From assembly GCA_036346255.1 (NCBI GenBank), contig CM070622.1, positions 20,486,751-20,550,750 on the forward strand: a stretch of 64,000 bases of DNA. Reading direction: 5' to 3'. Made by a program: the position numbers and the translations under genes. Positions 36,581-48,864 of this stretch are shown here, in pieces; within the stretch, counting starts at the first letter, position 1; every line of letters starts with the position of its first letter. This DNA comes from Ampelocalamus luodianensis. Taxonomy: Eukaryota; Streptophyta; Magnoliopsida; Poales; Poaceae. The notes beneath the pieces are model-generated. The model did not search any database and had not been told where the DNA came from. It saw nothing but the letters and a program-made list of their open reading frames with translations.

Positions 36581-36889
36581 GGTCATCATTGTCCTTTTTG
36601 CACCATACTTGAGTTCAACCATCTTTCCCGACATCCACGATCATTCTGGACCTTGGTTCTCCTAACCAAGTTCCGATCCTCCTTATCATTGACCATAGTT
36701 GACCACCAAGCCACCTACACAAAAATAGACCAAGAAATCGATTCCGGGAATAAGTTCTTCGTAATTTGACCCACGTTAGTCAAAACACACATCAGAGACA
36801 CATGCATCACTTATATATCTACGATCACTGTTATGACCAGTGTCCAAGGCCACTGTCTACGACTAGTGTCTCGACCACCGTCTCGACCG

Positions 36890-37205
36890 CACTACGACCA
36901 GCATGCGCGATGAGCGATGCTCGAAGCAACAATACTCGATAAAAAGTGCTCGTAGCTGCAGTACTTGGAATGAACAGTACTCAAAGTTATCGTACTCATA
37001 ACTGCAGTACTCGAAGCTACAATACTCGATAAATAGTATTTGTAGCTGCAGTACTCGAAGATGTCGATCACTCGACACTCGTAGCTACAGTACTCAAAGC
37101 CTTCGACCACTCGGTACTTATAGCTACAGTACTCGGAGCATTCGACCACCTGGTACTCGTAGCTACAGTACTCAACGTTTTCGACCACTCGGTACTCAGT
37201 TGCGG
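36890..37205. repeat. Minisatellite, about 39-bp unit
   Basis: About eight units built on ACTCGTAGCTACAGTACTC followed by a variable AAAGC.TTCGACCACTCGGT. The minus frames across it are open and give Tyr/Glu/Cys-rich peptides (EYCSYEY...), which are products of the repeat and not a gene. Confidence 0.85.
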
Positions 37206-37779
37206 TCAAACGATATTCCTGAACTTTGCAGAAAATGAGTGATTCGACAAACCCTCAACACCATTGCCAATTGTATCATCATCCTAAGATCATGAGCATA
37301 TCCCTATGATATCCACAGTCCAGCAGCCAAGACTTCAACGGAGTGCGAGTCGACTTCACTCCTTGCTCATTGGGAACCAGTCCCTCTAGTGGAAGTGGAG
37401 TACGTAGCTGGCTGCGGTGCCAACCGTCTAGCCTGCGATCCAAAAGGTCGTACGGCCAAGCGGCGCCACCCACCTGACCCGCCATGTCTATGAAACAACA
37501 AAGAAGTTAGTAACAACTTGAGAAAGAAAGAATATTTCAGAAATAAATAATACAATAAATTAGCATAAAAGAGAACACAACAAACATATGAGTACTACTT
37601 AGCGTACAAGTTGGGTTTATAACATATCGAATTAAGTAGCAACATGTCTAAAGTAAAGGTAGCTCGCAACACATGAGATGCAACAACGAAATGGATTGCA
37701 CAAATTGACAACAATGATTTGAACAAAGCACTCCTAACATGGACAAGTACTACACGGATCAGGCAATAACTCCAGCTTC

Positions 37780-40118
37780 ATGATCTGCAACATATCGCCC
37801 TCCATGACCTCTTTGGCGGCCTCTCCCATGGCCGCCACTAGTAGTGCCGTTGTGACCTTCACCAGACTTGTTATGCTCCGTGCACTTGTTCTTCGTATGC
37901 CCTTAATCTTCGCAAGGGATACACCTCTTCACAGGGCCTCCGGCTTCAGACTCATCCATGTCATTTCGGATATCACAAGTCTGTCGACAGCCCATGCTAG
38001 CCTTCAACAAGTCCAAATCATGGACTCATATCCTATTTTGCACATCATCCCCTGTGAAGTTACCAACAACATGGAATACATGGATCTCCCCGCTCCAAGC
38101 TTGAACCACATTTTCCTTCATGAAGAAGTCTGACACGTACCGTAGGAAGTCCATCTTGATCATGCCACATGCAGTCAATACAAGAGAGCATAACTTATGG
38201 AGTAGCATTGGTTTTTTACACATGCACTGACAATTGTTGTTGCCCTCCTATCCAAGGCTCACCTCATGCGTGACGATGCCACTCGCCATTCCCAATCCAC
38301 TTCAGTTCCTTAGCAATACCTCAAACTGAAGCTTCGTGGTGCCCATAATGAAGACTGAGTGCATTCAGGTCTTCTCGCTTTTCTCGGCCATATACTCCAT
38401 CATCTTGGTACAATATGGCGTCTCTACATTCAACATATGCAATGCAACAACACTATATCTTTCCCTAAAGTACTTGATTATACCATGCAACATAGCCTCG
38501 ATGATTGCAACGAGAGGCATGCCGCAAACCCCTGATAATCCAATTGTACACCTTGGCCAAATTAGTTATAATTACACCATACCTTGCATCATCGGTGTCG
38601 TAAAGCAATGCCTACTTCACCATTGGCTCAGCCTCAATCCAATGCGAGAAATATTTTATGTTCCTCGTTGTCCTCCTTCTCAAGTTGGGTGGGTCAATGT
38701 CGGGCAACAGCGCCAACCGTTTTGGTACATCGGTTGTGTTTCCAACAAGTTGCTTATTCCTTTCCTCGACGTGCTTGGTGGTAAACTCATCAAGCTTCTC
38801 CCAGAGTGCATCGAACTTACTCTACTGATTCTGCTTGCACAACCTCTTGAACAGGTTCATCAGCCTCTTACTTTTGAGTTGCTTGAAAAAATTTGTCCCC
38901 TAGGTGTTGCATGCGCCAACGATTCTGGATGTCACGCCATGGAAAAGGCTCGTATGTATCTTCTCGTAGCTTTTTGATGTCCTTAATCAACCCGGCATGT
39001 TAGTCATGAATTATGCAAATGACTGGGCGTTCAACAACGACCACCAACCTTGAGGTGTCTGAAGAACCACAACAACTATCGAAGTTCTCACTGTCCACAA
39101 ATGTAGTAGCCTCGGGAAGGATCTGATTGTTGGCATCCACGATGATTGTTGTCAAGATCTGTCCCTTGTACTTTTCGATCAAGAATATTCCATCCACGCA
39201 CATGAGTGGGCGGCAGTGACGGAAGGTATCAATGCAGGCACCAAATGCAAGGAAAGCCCGTTGCATTACTATGTGCCCCTTCGGGTTTTTTAAATCTTAT
39301 CCTTCACAGTGATGTATGTTATAGGGTTTCTGTCCCTTAGCACCTCAAGTAGTCGAGGGATATTGTCGTAGGCCGACTCAAAAGTGTTGAACCTTCTCTC
39401 CATTACCTTTTGCTTTGCCCTCCATGCCTTCGAATAGCTGATCTTATACTTGTACCTCTGCTCCATGGCTAGCATGGTGTGTTGCACTTCTATGTCCTTC
39501 TTTTCCACAATCTCCCCCGTACATGGTATTTGCAATGAAAGAAGTAAGGTTGCGGTGCTTTGGCAATACGTTGCTCAGAACACGAGTGGTCCTCCGCCTT
39601 AGACACAATCCAGTGTATTTCATACTTCGGCTTGTAGGCGTGAACACGCCAAGGACACTCATGTTTCTTACATTTCACAGTGTACTGCTATTTGTTTGAT
39701 TTGACACCCTTAAACTGTCTCTGCATTGCAATCGCCCACAATTTGACAGCATCCTGAATAGTTGACTTATCTACAAATATGGCATTAACATGCACCATAT
39801 TCTTCCCATACTCCCACTGGGAATCATAGTCATCACTCACAACCATGGCCCTTGGGTCATTTCTATTCCAAGCATAAGGCACCGCCGCATCGGGACATCA
39901 TCGTCATCTGAATAGCTGTCATCCTCCTCGTCCTCTTCCAATGCTTGTTTTTTGGTTCTGGCCTTCCGATCTTCCCACTTGAAGTCATTCATTATGAATT
40001 CAATGTCCTCCCCTTCATCCACCTGTGCACTGGGATCAACATGCCTGCCTGTCGCCACAACTGCACCTGCACCCCAATCTTCTGTCCCACCATCCTCAAC
40101 TTCCACCTGCACACTCAC
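37780..40118 (-). pseudogene. MuDR-type transposase, broken
   Basis: Pieces on the minus strand lie in MURA order. There is an acidic N-terminal region (EEDEEDDSYSDDDD, 39837-40118). A MuDR domain follows (DSQWEYGKNMVHVN...IQDAVKLWAIAMQRQFKGVKSNK, about 39700-39830), then CKKHECPWRVHA (39640-39680), YKISYSKAWRAKQKVMER (39290-39535), and the MULE core RPLMCVDGIFLIEKYKGQILTTI (39000-39266). Then come RWRMQHLGDKFFKQLKSK (about 38850-38930), a SWIM-like C-M-C-K...C-S-L (about 38180-38230) and a CCHC knuckle (about 37860-37925). Stops and frameshifts separate the pieces. The SWIM His is replaced by Leu, and a TAA lies inside the knuckle. It cannot make active transposase. Confidence 0.88.
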
Positions 40119-41069
40119 ACTGCCCCCCCCACTTCACAGCACTACCAAGTGTACTCGGTCACGCCTGCACCAACAACACCCATACAATGTTGGGTCCAAT
40201 GAAAAGCTGCATGTCAGCCAATGCAACACCTCCCAGATTTTAAGATTATCTGAGTTGGGAAGATACAATGTGGTCTACGAAAAAACTATTTAAATCAACC
40301 CTACATAGTCCCTCACAAACTTCTCCATGCCCGTAAAACACTCTGAAAAAATATTAACCTAACATACCTACCACACGACTCAAAAGATTAAGAACGTGTG
40401 CTAAATAAGCTCGCTACGTTGAGTCTAACGAAAACCAAGTCCTATCATGCATATAAAAAATACTCTATTTGTTTCAATTAAATTAAAAATACGATCGCAA
40501 ATGTTCAATTAAATTACAAGATTATAAATACCCTAAGTCATGCGAATCTAAAGTTAAGTAGGCTATGTCTTTCACTAATCGATCTAGTAGTGGGGTAGCC
40601 TAGTGTTATTACGCTAAAACATTTAAATAAATAACAACATTCCAAAACTAAATCGGCATAACCCTAAAAATATCGATCTACAACTATAAACCCTAAAAAT
40701 ATCAATCTATAGCTACTACCACTAATCTATTGGTATTGTCGCTAACCAACCATGTTTTTTATTAAAATAAACAATAAACCACATGAGCACATGAAACTCA
40801 CCAAAGAACGAAGAACTTGGGGAGAGTCTCCTCGCCGCCACCCCTCTACTCTCCTCCCCTTCTCTTTTCCCTGGTTGGAATGGTGTTTAGATCGGCCGAT
40901 CGGGCATATAATCGCCCTCAATCGTGCCTTCGTACCGCGACTAGCCACAATCGTGCCACGAGGACGCAACTGGGTGGTCAATCGCGCAACCGTACTGCGA
41001 CAAGCGACATGAGACTATCGTCCGCTCATTTCGTTACGGCAGTGTCGGCAAGCCTCAGCCGCGTTTCAT
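40119..41069. other. Non-coding 5' side of the MULE transposase
   Basis: Contains AT-rich DNA and a GC-rich block (40800-41060) with overlapping short frames. Nothing recognised; presumably promoter and subterminal MULE sequence. Confidence 0.3.
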
Positions 41070-41461
41070 CGCGCGACTAGGCCTTCCATGTCAGCTAATC
41101 GCTGGGCTACCAAGCAGTTGGGCCCAATCGCGCGATGGCTCAGTGATTGTGGATTATTTTTGTGAAAAAAATAATACATGGGTTATTTATGTAAACATGT
41201 TTTTTTTATAAAAAAAAACATGTTCATGGTAAAAAAAACTGCAGGATTAATTAGGGTCTAAACATTTTGATCAACATAATCAGAACATGATACCTGAAAG
41301 GTCTATACATTTAGCCGTTCAAAAAAAAAAACAACTAACAATTTTAGAAAAAAGAACTATTCGGAAGCCCTACCGGATTATCAGTTCCCAGTTTCAATCC
41401 GGCGACCTGTGGGTTACGTGCCCACCACGCTTCCGCTGCGCCGCTCTGATTTTGTTGTTCT

Positions 41462-41731
41462 TGTTGGGAAACCATGGGCCTGACCCTGCAGTCGACCCAT
41501 TAGTGGGCGCCCCATCCCAAACCCTAGCAGGGTCGTAGCCTATAAATAGGGGGTGCTATTCATTGTAAACGATTGATCGATGGATGAAGGAATAAAGAGA
41601 AGCAAGACGTCCCCCTACATCTCTGTGTTCATTCTCTTATTCTGTTCTTGTATTCATGCATTGTTCTTACAATTTCGAGTTTGTCTCACGAGGTAATCGC
41701 TCGATCGACTCGCAATGACGGTTCCTCAACA
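41462..41731 (+). repeat. 5' LTR of the 41462-48614 copia element
   Basis: 270 bp, TGTTGGG...CAACA, with CCTATAAATAGGG as a clear TATA box at about 41539-41551. It is almost identical to the right LTR for its first 210 bp. Confidence 0.95.
41540..41550 (+). promoter_or_regulatory. TATA box in the copia LTR
   Basis: CTATAAATAGG about 78 bp into the LTR, the expected position of the U3 promoter. The same sequence is present in the right LTR near 48421-48431. Confidence 0.75.
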
Positions 41732-41746
41732 CGTTATCAGCACGAT
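41732..41746 (+). other. Probable tRNA primer-binding site of the copia element
   Basis: CGTTATCAGCACGAT directly follows the CAACA end of the left LTR. The related element at 7323 has TGTTATCAACACGA in the same place. It differs from the usual TGGTATCAGAGC, so the primer tRNA or the priming region may differ. Confidence 0.6.
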
Positions 41747-41759
41747 CGACTCTCCTCGC

Positions 41760-43600
41760 ATCGAAAAGGTAACCGTCGATGAACGACGCTCGTAGATTGA
41801 ATCGTTTTTCTAGATCGCTTTCAATTTTGCAATTGTTGCTTTCTAGATTGGTTTCTTACGGTGCAAATCCGCTCTAATCTACCGCGAGCCGACTTGAAGT
41901 CGCCGGCCAAGCCGATCGGTGGGTTGCATAAAAGAGTAGATGATGATTGTACCGTAGGTTGTAGATGCAATAGTGTGAAGGCACCATGTGCAAGGCGCCG
42001 CCTGCATGCGGCTGTCACTACCTCCGCGATACGTTACCGATCGGCATAGTCCGTCATCACGTATCGCCATGAAGGCAACGACAGAGCCACACCGCTAGCA
42101 CGCGGCAAGCATGCACATATCGGCACGAAACCGCGCCTCCGTTGCAATCCTACATTACATTGCATTGCATGAACAATAAAAAGGAAAAAAAACAGCCGGC
42201 GCAGCCCCGTACGGCCGCGCCGTCGTCGGTCGGCCGCCTGCCACCCGCATGTCATAGCACCGCCACCACCGCTCGTAGCGGTGCCTCCCCGACCACCGCC
42301 TCGCTGCATGAGGCCGCCGCCTCCACGGCTGCACGATCATGTCGTCGGCAGCCCCGCAAGGCCACCCCGGCCGGCCGGCCAGCCCACAACCCGAAATAAG
42401 AAAAAAAAAGGGGGAGGAAGGGGGCGCCGCCGCTGCCGGCCCGCAGCGCGCGCCGCCCGCCATCGCCCGCATCCACCGCATGCGTTGTGCCTCGACAGCG
42501 TCGGTGCCGCGATCGCCCGCAGCCGCCACCGCACTGCGTTGTGCCCGCCATGCCCAGCCGCGCCGCCGCGCCACGCCGCATGCGCGCCCCGCACCGCTGC
42601 GCCGCCGCCGCCGCCTGCGGCTTCCGGCCGCGCACGCATCCATTGGCTTCGGCGCGCGCGCGCCGCTCAGAAGCGGCCTCCCACGCCCGCGCCCGACCGC
42701 GCACGGATGAGTCGCATGCGCCGTCGCGCCTCGAGCCGCTACGCGTCGCCGGTGAGCCGCGCGGTCTCCCCACCTTGCACGCGGCCGACGCGCGCAGATC
42801 GCACCACAGTGGTTGCCGCACGGCCGCCTCGTCAAGACCATGATGGAGCCGCCGCCAATGCCTTGAACAGGGTAGGGAAAACCTACCCGTTCGGTATTGT
42901 TTTTCAGCCGGCCGAAGCAGGCCAAGAAAGGAGCAGTCCGGCCCAACTAAAGAAACAAAAAAAGGGGGGAGCCGAATGGGCCATAAGAATTGGCCCAGCC
43001 GGAGTGGAATTCCACGAAAGCAAAAGGAATTAAAAAAGAGAGGGGTCGTACGGAATGAAAGAAAAAAAAATGGGAAAGGAAAAGAAATTCCAGATTTTTG
43101 CATAAAGGCCCTCGGGTTGTTCTGGAAGTACGTAAATTTTTTTTAGAACTGAAACATTTGCAAATAAACCCTCAAAAATATGAAAATTACAAGGATTTTT
43201 CTGGGATAAAGCAATTCTTGCAGAATAATCCCTCAGAAATTAGAAAATTACATGCAAATTTTTCTCTGTACTGAAATTTTGTGTGTTAACCCCTGAAAAT
43301 TGCAGAATTCACCGAAAACTTATTTTCCAGCAGAAAAGGGCCTCGGGAATTCAATTTTTGAACCAGTTTTTGCATATTTTTGAACTTTGAAGCATGTTTA
43401 TTCTTGTTATTGTTATTTCTATGCAATTTATTTATTGTATTTATTGTTTTGATTATTTGTGATTGTTTATATTGCTTTTAATCACTGAAAATAGCAGTAA
43501 ATCATGAAAAATGCATAGAAAAATACGGGATCACGAACCGGAAGTTCGAATAGCATTATGAGAATTTTGCAACCATCTTACGCAAATTACAAGCAGTAAT
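41760..43600 (+). other. GC-rich leader of the copia element
   Basis: From 42180 to 42860 the sequence is extremely GC-rich and open in several frames on both strands (up to 283 codons on the minus strand). The peptides are Ala/Arg/Pro-rich without domains. The same lineage's other copy (7860-8100) has a shorter version. I treat this as untranslated leader, not genes. Confidence 0.5.
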
Positions 43601-43603
43601 ATT

Positions 43604-44030
43604 ATGAATTTTGGCATGAATATGAAGATGACTGGCATCACGAATCAGGAATTCGAAGAACTGACCCAGCATGGCCAGATTTTGTATAAAATTTGTATCA
43701 GTCTTCAATTCTGTGGTAATGTAATCACGGATGAGCAAAAGATGGAGAAGATTTCTCTACCTTTCACCCGAACGCGGTGCAATCCGCAAGCAACTATCGT
43801 CAAGACGGCTACATGAAGTATGCCGAATTAATTGATATCATGCAAGTTGCAGAAACTCAAGATGATATTCTAAGAAAGAACTTCATCTCGCAACCACCTA
43901 GTAGCAATGTTGGCCATGAAGCCACTCCTAGAAGCTACAAGGTGATGAAGCCTCTCACGAATGAGAGGAACAAGAAGGGTAAGGTCGTAAGTCGCACATT
44001 ATTGATGTTTTCGGTCTAAGAAGAAGGGCA
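43604..44030 (+). pseudogene. Copia gag remnant
   Basis: Broken short frames around 43604-44019 lie where gag is expected, including a basic KPLTNERNKKGK stretch. No intact zinc knuckle could be read. The assignment is by position and lineage. Confidence 0.4.
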
Positions 44031-45019
44031 ACCGATAGCATGAGGCACACCTCGCCATTGCGTACAGAGGATTCACATCCATTAGTTGCACTTATGAATG
44101 TGGACAGCCCAAAGAGCAGCCCCATCATCCCTCCTTTGATATCGCAGCGCCACACCGTAGTCGCCTAAAAGGAGAAGATCGTGCATGGAGCCGATTGAGG
44201 CAGAAGTTCCTGAATACTTCGTCTATTAGATCTAGTGCACGCATTGCACTCGAATCTTTTAAAGTAACCTGCAGTTTGTAATTGAAGTAGAATTTTGAAT
44301 TATTGAATAATGGTTGCAAGCTCTAGGAGAGCAAAGCATTAAATTCTTATTATGAGTCCTGCAAGACTTATTTTCCCGTCTTTATAATAGCAAGTTACGT
44401 TCTGATATCCGAAGTATTTTATTTATGTGTTGCTTGCTTTCTGCTACATATTAATAAAGTACATTATATTAGAACGCGTGTGGCGCCCTATGGAGGAAGT
44501 GTGCTTAGCATGTAGCGGCACAATGAATACTATCCTGAGAGAAATGGAAATTTTCCAGTCAATCAGCAAGAATGCTGGTAGTCTTACGAACAATCGCAGG
44601 CAGCGATACTTGTATAATAGGCTCAGGAAGGGCCACAATTATACTCCCTATGGGCACAACTTTGATCATTGAAGAAGACTTGTTGTACCCAGAATTGACT
44701 AGAACTCTCAAGGGTATTCGCGCTAACAATTTCCATGTAGAGACTGAAGAAGAGTATGGTACAGAATACCTGCTCAATACAAAGCGTGAAGAAAGTGAAA
44801 AATAGCATTAGAATGTCTTCCTTCATATGAAACTGGGCTATACTACACTAATTTTAAGGCATCTGCAGCCTATACTGCCTTGAAAATCGAATTTAGAAGC
44901 TCTGAACTTTTCTATCTCTGGCATGATAGATTATGCTGACTAGGTCTTAGGATAATGAGAGATATTATTAACAATTCACGGGGACATAATATGAATGTAA
45001 AGAATTTCCGAATCGGAAG

Positions 45020-45800
45020 ATTTTGTGTGCCCGCATGTGCCACCGAAAATTAATTACTAGACCTTCCGCTCTGAAGCGAAAGATGAAGTCCTCGCATCCT
45101 CGGACCGTATCCAGGAGAACTTTTGCGGTCTATACAGCCTCGTAAGGGCCATTTAGGTCTTTTATAGTGCTCATCAATGCTTCCTCGGAATGGTCGCACG
45201 TATGTTTATTGTCTACGAGAAACCATGCTTTTGCAAAGCCAATCTCGTAGATAACTAAATTAGAAATATTTTCCCTGATCATCATATGAAGTCCACCTGA
45301 ATGGACAACGCCGGAGAATGTACTTCGAAGGCATCTGATGATTATTGTATGAAAATGGGAATTAAAGTTGAGCATTCTATACCGCACATCCGCACCCAGA
45401 ATGGACTAGCAGAACTTCGAAGAATTGTAATTTACCAACTATATGTTGGGGACACGATGTCCTGCTCGTAGCAGCTCTCATCAATTTTAGACCGTCAGCC
45501 TATAACATCCATCCAACTATGCAACTAGCGCAAGGGTCAGCACTGAAAACTTCTCATCTTCGCATGTTGGTTTACAAGGGTTATATACCTATACCACCAC
45601 CGCAGCGAACTGCAATGGGTCTTCTCCGAAAGTCTGGGATATACGTTGGTTATGAGACAGCATCCATAATCAAGTATTTGGACCATATGACTAGAGATTT
45701 GTATAATACCCGATTCGCTGATAGTACATTAGATGAGGTTAGTTTCCCGTCATTAGGGGGAGGAAATCAACCCTTGATGATAATGTCGGAAAATAATTGA
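45020..45800 (+). pseudogene. Copia integrase remnant
   Basis: Broken plus-strand frames read SEWSHV, then MDNAGECTSKAFDDY and HSIPHIRTQNGLAE (45290-45420), with the catalytic Asp and Glu regions of integrase. After a stop, a readable frame (45519-45800) has ISHLRM-like LKTSHLRMLVYKGYIPIPPPQRTAMG and GIYVGYETASIIKYL, the post-core part of copia integrases. Confidence 0.75.
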
Positions 45801-46569
45801 AGTCTAGAAGACAATTGAAATCTATGCATCTGACCCGCGCACTAGTAAAGCAAATAGAGAAGTCCAGAAGATAATTGCAGTCCAGAAGATAATTGAATTG
45901 AAGTCTAGAAGACAATTGAAGTCCAGAAGATAATTGATTTGCAAGTATTAGCGAATCAACTGCCAGACTACTTTAGTGATTTGAAGAGCGTGAATAAGTA
46001 GCATTTGCCTGCAAGCAATGCACCGGAGAGGGTTGAAATACCATTGAAGGTATCCCTAATCCCGTCCGAGGCCTCGTAATAAAGGACGAGAACTCCGCCT
46101 CGAATCCGGTAACCGGGGCGCTGGTGAAAAAGGATAAGAAGGACTTGACACAGCCGATCACCGAAGTGCCCCGAACCAGAAGGGTAGCCAGTTGAGACCT
46201 GGCATCGGTATGGAACCTTCAGGAAAGGCATACCAGAATTGAACATTCCCATGAAGGGAGACATCAGCATGGATGTGTGCGCACACATCGGAGCTGAAAA
46301 ACTAAAGGGACTTGCCCCGCAATGAAGCAGCGGTGAGCAAGTAGAAGCATTAAAAGAATCGCCCCTTGAAGAAACAGCTGTAAACTTTATGACCTCAGGA
46401 GAACCTTTGAATATTACAACAGCCAATGTCGACACTTACTTTGCAAAGAAACTTGTCACAATCATCAATCTTGATTCAGAGCCTGCATCGCTCGCTAAAT
46501 GAAAGAAAATATCAGATTGAGAAGATTAGCAGAAGGCAATAGAAACTGAATTATTCTCTTCAAATAAAA

Positions 46570-47390
46570 GAAAGACGTTTGGGCCTGTAAGCCACACGTC
46601 TCCCCTTGTGCACCCCGTAGGGTATAAGTGGGTATTTGTTCGAAAGAGAAATGAAAAGAAGCAAGGCTCGTTGTACAAGTTTTCACTGGACATCCAGAAG
46701 ATGATTATGAAGAAACCTATTCCCCGGTCATGGGCGGAACTCCCTTTTAAATATTTATCTCAATGGCAGTGAACTTGAAGTTAGAAGTGAAATTGATGGA
46801 TGGGGTATCAGCATACCTTTATGAAATATTGGATTCGGACATTTATATGAAGATACCTGAATGTATCACTGTTCCCGAATCAAAACAGAGCAAATAAAAA
46901 TATGTACAGTGTGAAACTCAGAAAGACATTGTACGAACCTAAGCAATCAGGCAAAATGTGGTATAATCGCTTGAAGCGACTTTCTAAGCATGAAAGGCTA
47001 CACGAACAATGAGAATAATCTCTGTGTATTTATACGATGATCCCAGAATGGATTTTGTATAATCTTAGAGTATGAAGATGATCTGAACATCATCGGAACC
47101 CTGAAGGATATTAGGAAAGCAAGCTCTTACCTGGAGTCGGAGTTCGAAATAAAAGATTTGGGTAAAACCAAATATTGCCTAGGCTTGGAGCTTGAGCATG
47201 TCCCTGAAGGAATATTAGTATATCAGTCAACCTACACTCAGAAGGTGTCAGAAAGGTTCGACTTTGCAAAGGCATACCCTTTGAAAGTGCCAATGGTTGG
47301 GAGATCTTTGCAGCAAAACAAAGACCCGTACAGACCTAAAGAAGAGGGGGAGGAAGTCCTGGGACCGGAATTCCCACACTGAAGTGCAAT
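46570..47390 (+). pseudogene. Copia reverse transcriptase, several frameshifts
   Basis: Pieces read HPVGYKWVFVRKRNEK (near 46610), a shifted remnant of the SPVMGG..FKYLISMAVN block (46715-46770) and VSAYLYEILDSDIYMKIPE (46805-46860). They continue with YEDDLNIIGTLKDIRKASSYLESEFEIKDLGKTKYCLGLELEH (47070-47210). The frame shifts between them, and the polymerase Y-x-D-D motif is displaced by stops (the surviving YEDD near 47070 is in a short frame). Confidence 0.85.
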
Positions 47391-47689
47391 AGAAGCACTA
47401 ATGTATTTAGCAAACGTACTAGAACGGACATTGCATTTGCCGTGATCCTACTAGCAAGGTATAGTGCAGAACCTACCAAAGGCATTGGCAGGGAATAAAG
47501 GGCATCTTCCGATACCTCCAAAGAAGCAAAGAATTTAGTCTGTTCTACAGAAAGAACAAAGACTTAACTATGAATGGCAATGCAGATAACGGGTACTTGT
47601 AGGACCCGCATTCAGCCAAATAGCAAACAGGCTATGTATTCCTATGTGGTGGAACCGTAATTCCATAAAAATCGTCTAAGCAGAGTCTT

Positions 47690-48044
47690 GTACCGATTTC
47701 GATGAACCACTCGGAAATAATAGCACTACACGAGGCTTCACAAGAATGTGTTTGGCTTCGGCGGATGATTCACCACATCCAGCAGTCATGTGGATTGAAT
47801 GCCGCACTAACCCCCACTATTATCTATGAAGATAAATGCAGCTTGTGTTGCACAAGTACAGATGGGTTATGTGAAGAATCCTCTTACAAAGCATATCAAC
47901 CCCAAGTTCTTCTATGCTCATGGATTGCAAAAGATGAACGTAATTAAAGTACTGCATACTAAGTCGTGTGAGAATCTTGCAGATTTATTCACTAAATCAC
48001 TTTCAGCGTCTAGCTTTGAAAGATGCATACGTGAATTGGAATGA
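47690..48044 (+). pseudogene. Copia RNase H remnant
   Basis: Overlapping frames 47702-47947 and 47826-48044 carry SEIIALHEASQECVWLRRMIHHIQ, then NPLTKHINPKFFYAHG and LHTKSCENLADLFTKSLSASSF. One frameshift near 47830 separates them. It matches the RNase H end of the element at 7323-13851. Confidence 0.88.
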
Positions 48045-48342
48045 TGAGACTTAGAGAAGTGCAGAATTCAGGGGGAGAACCTTCACGGACTCATTATTAA
48101 AGCTTGATCATGAAGATCGAGTACCCAAAGAATAAATCTAGGAGATTAAATAAAATTGGGTGGATTGTACTCTTTTTCCCTTGACGAGTTTTCCTGAAGT
48201 TTCTCGGCTAAGGTTTTTAATGAGGCAATTCGTGCATCACAGCAGAACGTGTATCATGTACTCTTTCTCCAAAATTTTCCCACTGGATTTTTATGGAGTT
48301 TTGACGAGACATAGACATGAAGGATGGGTGCCCAAGGGGGAG

Positions 48343-48614
48343 TGTTGGGAAACCATGGGCCTGACCCTGCAGTCGGCCCATTAGTGGGCGCCCCATCCCA
48401 AACCCTAGCAGGGTCGTAGCCTATAAATAGGGGGTGCTATTCATTGTAAACGATTGATCGATGGATGAAGGAATAAAGAGAAGCAAGACGTCCCCCTACA
48501 TCTCTGTGTTCATTCTCTTATTCTGTTCTTGTATTCATGCATTGTTCTTACGATTCTAAATTTGTCTACGAGGTAATCGCTCGGGCTGGACTCGCCAGCG
48601 ACGGTTCCTCAACA
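48343..48614 (+). repeat. 3' LTR of the 41462-48614 copia element
   Basis: 272 bp, TGTTGGG...CAACA, followed by the GTTCT duplication. It differs from the left LTR at one site in the first 210 bp and at about a dozen sites in the last 60 bp. Confidence 0.95.
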
Positions 48615-48864
48615 GTTCTAGGTTCGCCAAGGCTTTAATTCATAGTCTGTTGCTAGGACGGAGACAAGTGCTTCTTTCTTTCCCTTGATTTCTTCACGAG
48701 AAAAATGGCCTGTCCGGCGCGACTGAACTAACAAAACATTCACAGGGCAGCTAGCATAGTAGCATACTTCAGCTTCTGTTGCGTGGATAACGGATACAGT
48801 GTTTACCCATGGGAGGAAAAGTAGAGATTATCCGAAATGCGACCGCGAGCATCAAATAGTTTGA

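Larger units (their letters stand above)
34998..41200 (-). mobile_element. MuDR-type MULE with about 130-bp terminal inverted repeats
   Basis: 34998-35125 and about 41070-41200 are inverted copies, sharing AATAACCCACAATC, GCGATTAGCTG.C.TGG and CTTAGTCGCGCGATG (with mismatches). The right half encodes the decayed transposase on the minus strand (37780-40118). The left half (35200-37750) holds no transposase and contains two tandem arrays. I could not define a 9-bp target duplication. About 6.2 kb. Confidence 0.75.
41462..48614 (+). mobile_element. Structurally complete Ty1/copia element, coding-dead
   Basis: LTRs of 270 and 272 bp (41462-41731 and 48343-48614) start TGTTGGG and end CAACA. A perfect GTTCT duplication flanks the element (41457-41461 and 48615-48619). 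The left LTR is followed by CGTTATCAGCACGA as the likely primer site, and a CCCAAGGGGGA tract precedes the right LTR. Order inside: GC-rich leader (41760-43080), gag remnant, integrase, reverse transcriptase, RNase H. This order (integrase before polymerase) defines copia. Total 7153 bp. Confidence 0.95.

Noticed and set aside
36863..37205. Possible CRISPR-like array
   Set aside because: Units are directly adjoining with variable parts, not constant repeats with unique spacers, and the context is a plant MULE; it is a minisatellite.
36863..37209. Tyr/Glu/Cys-rich minus-strand frames
   Set aside because: They are translations of the 39-bp minisatellite.
38336..38977. 213-codon plus-strand frame
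   Set aside because: The opposite strand carries the conserved MULE transposase pieces, so this is an antisense shadow.
42252..43103. 283-codon minus-strand open frame and its 263- and 250-codon overlaps
   Set aside because: They overlap each other in several frames on both strands within a GC-rich copia leader, are Ala/Arg/Pro-rich and show no domain; the openness follows from base composition.
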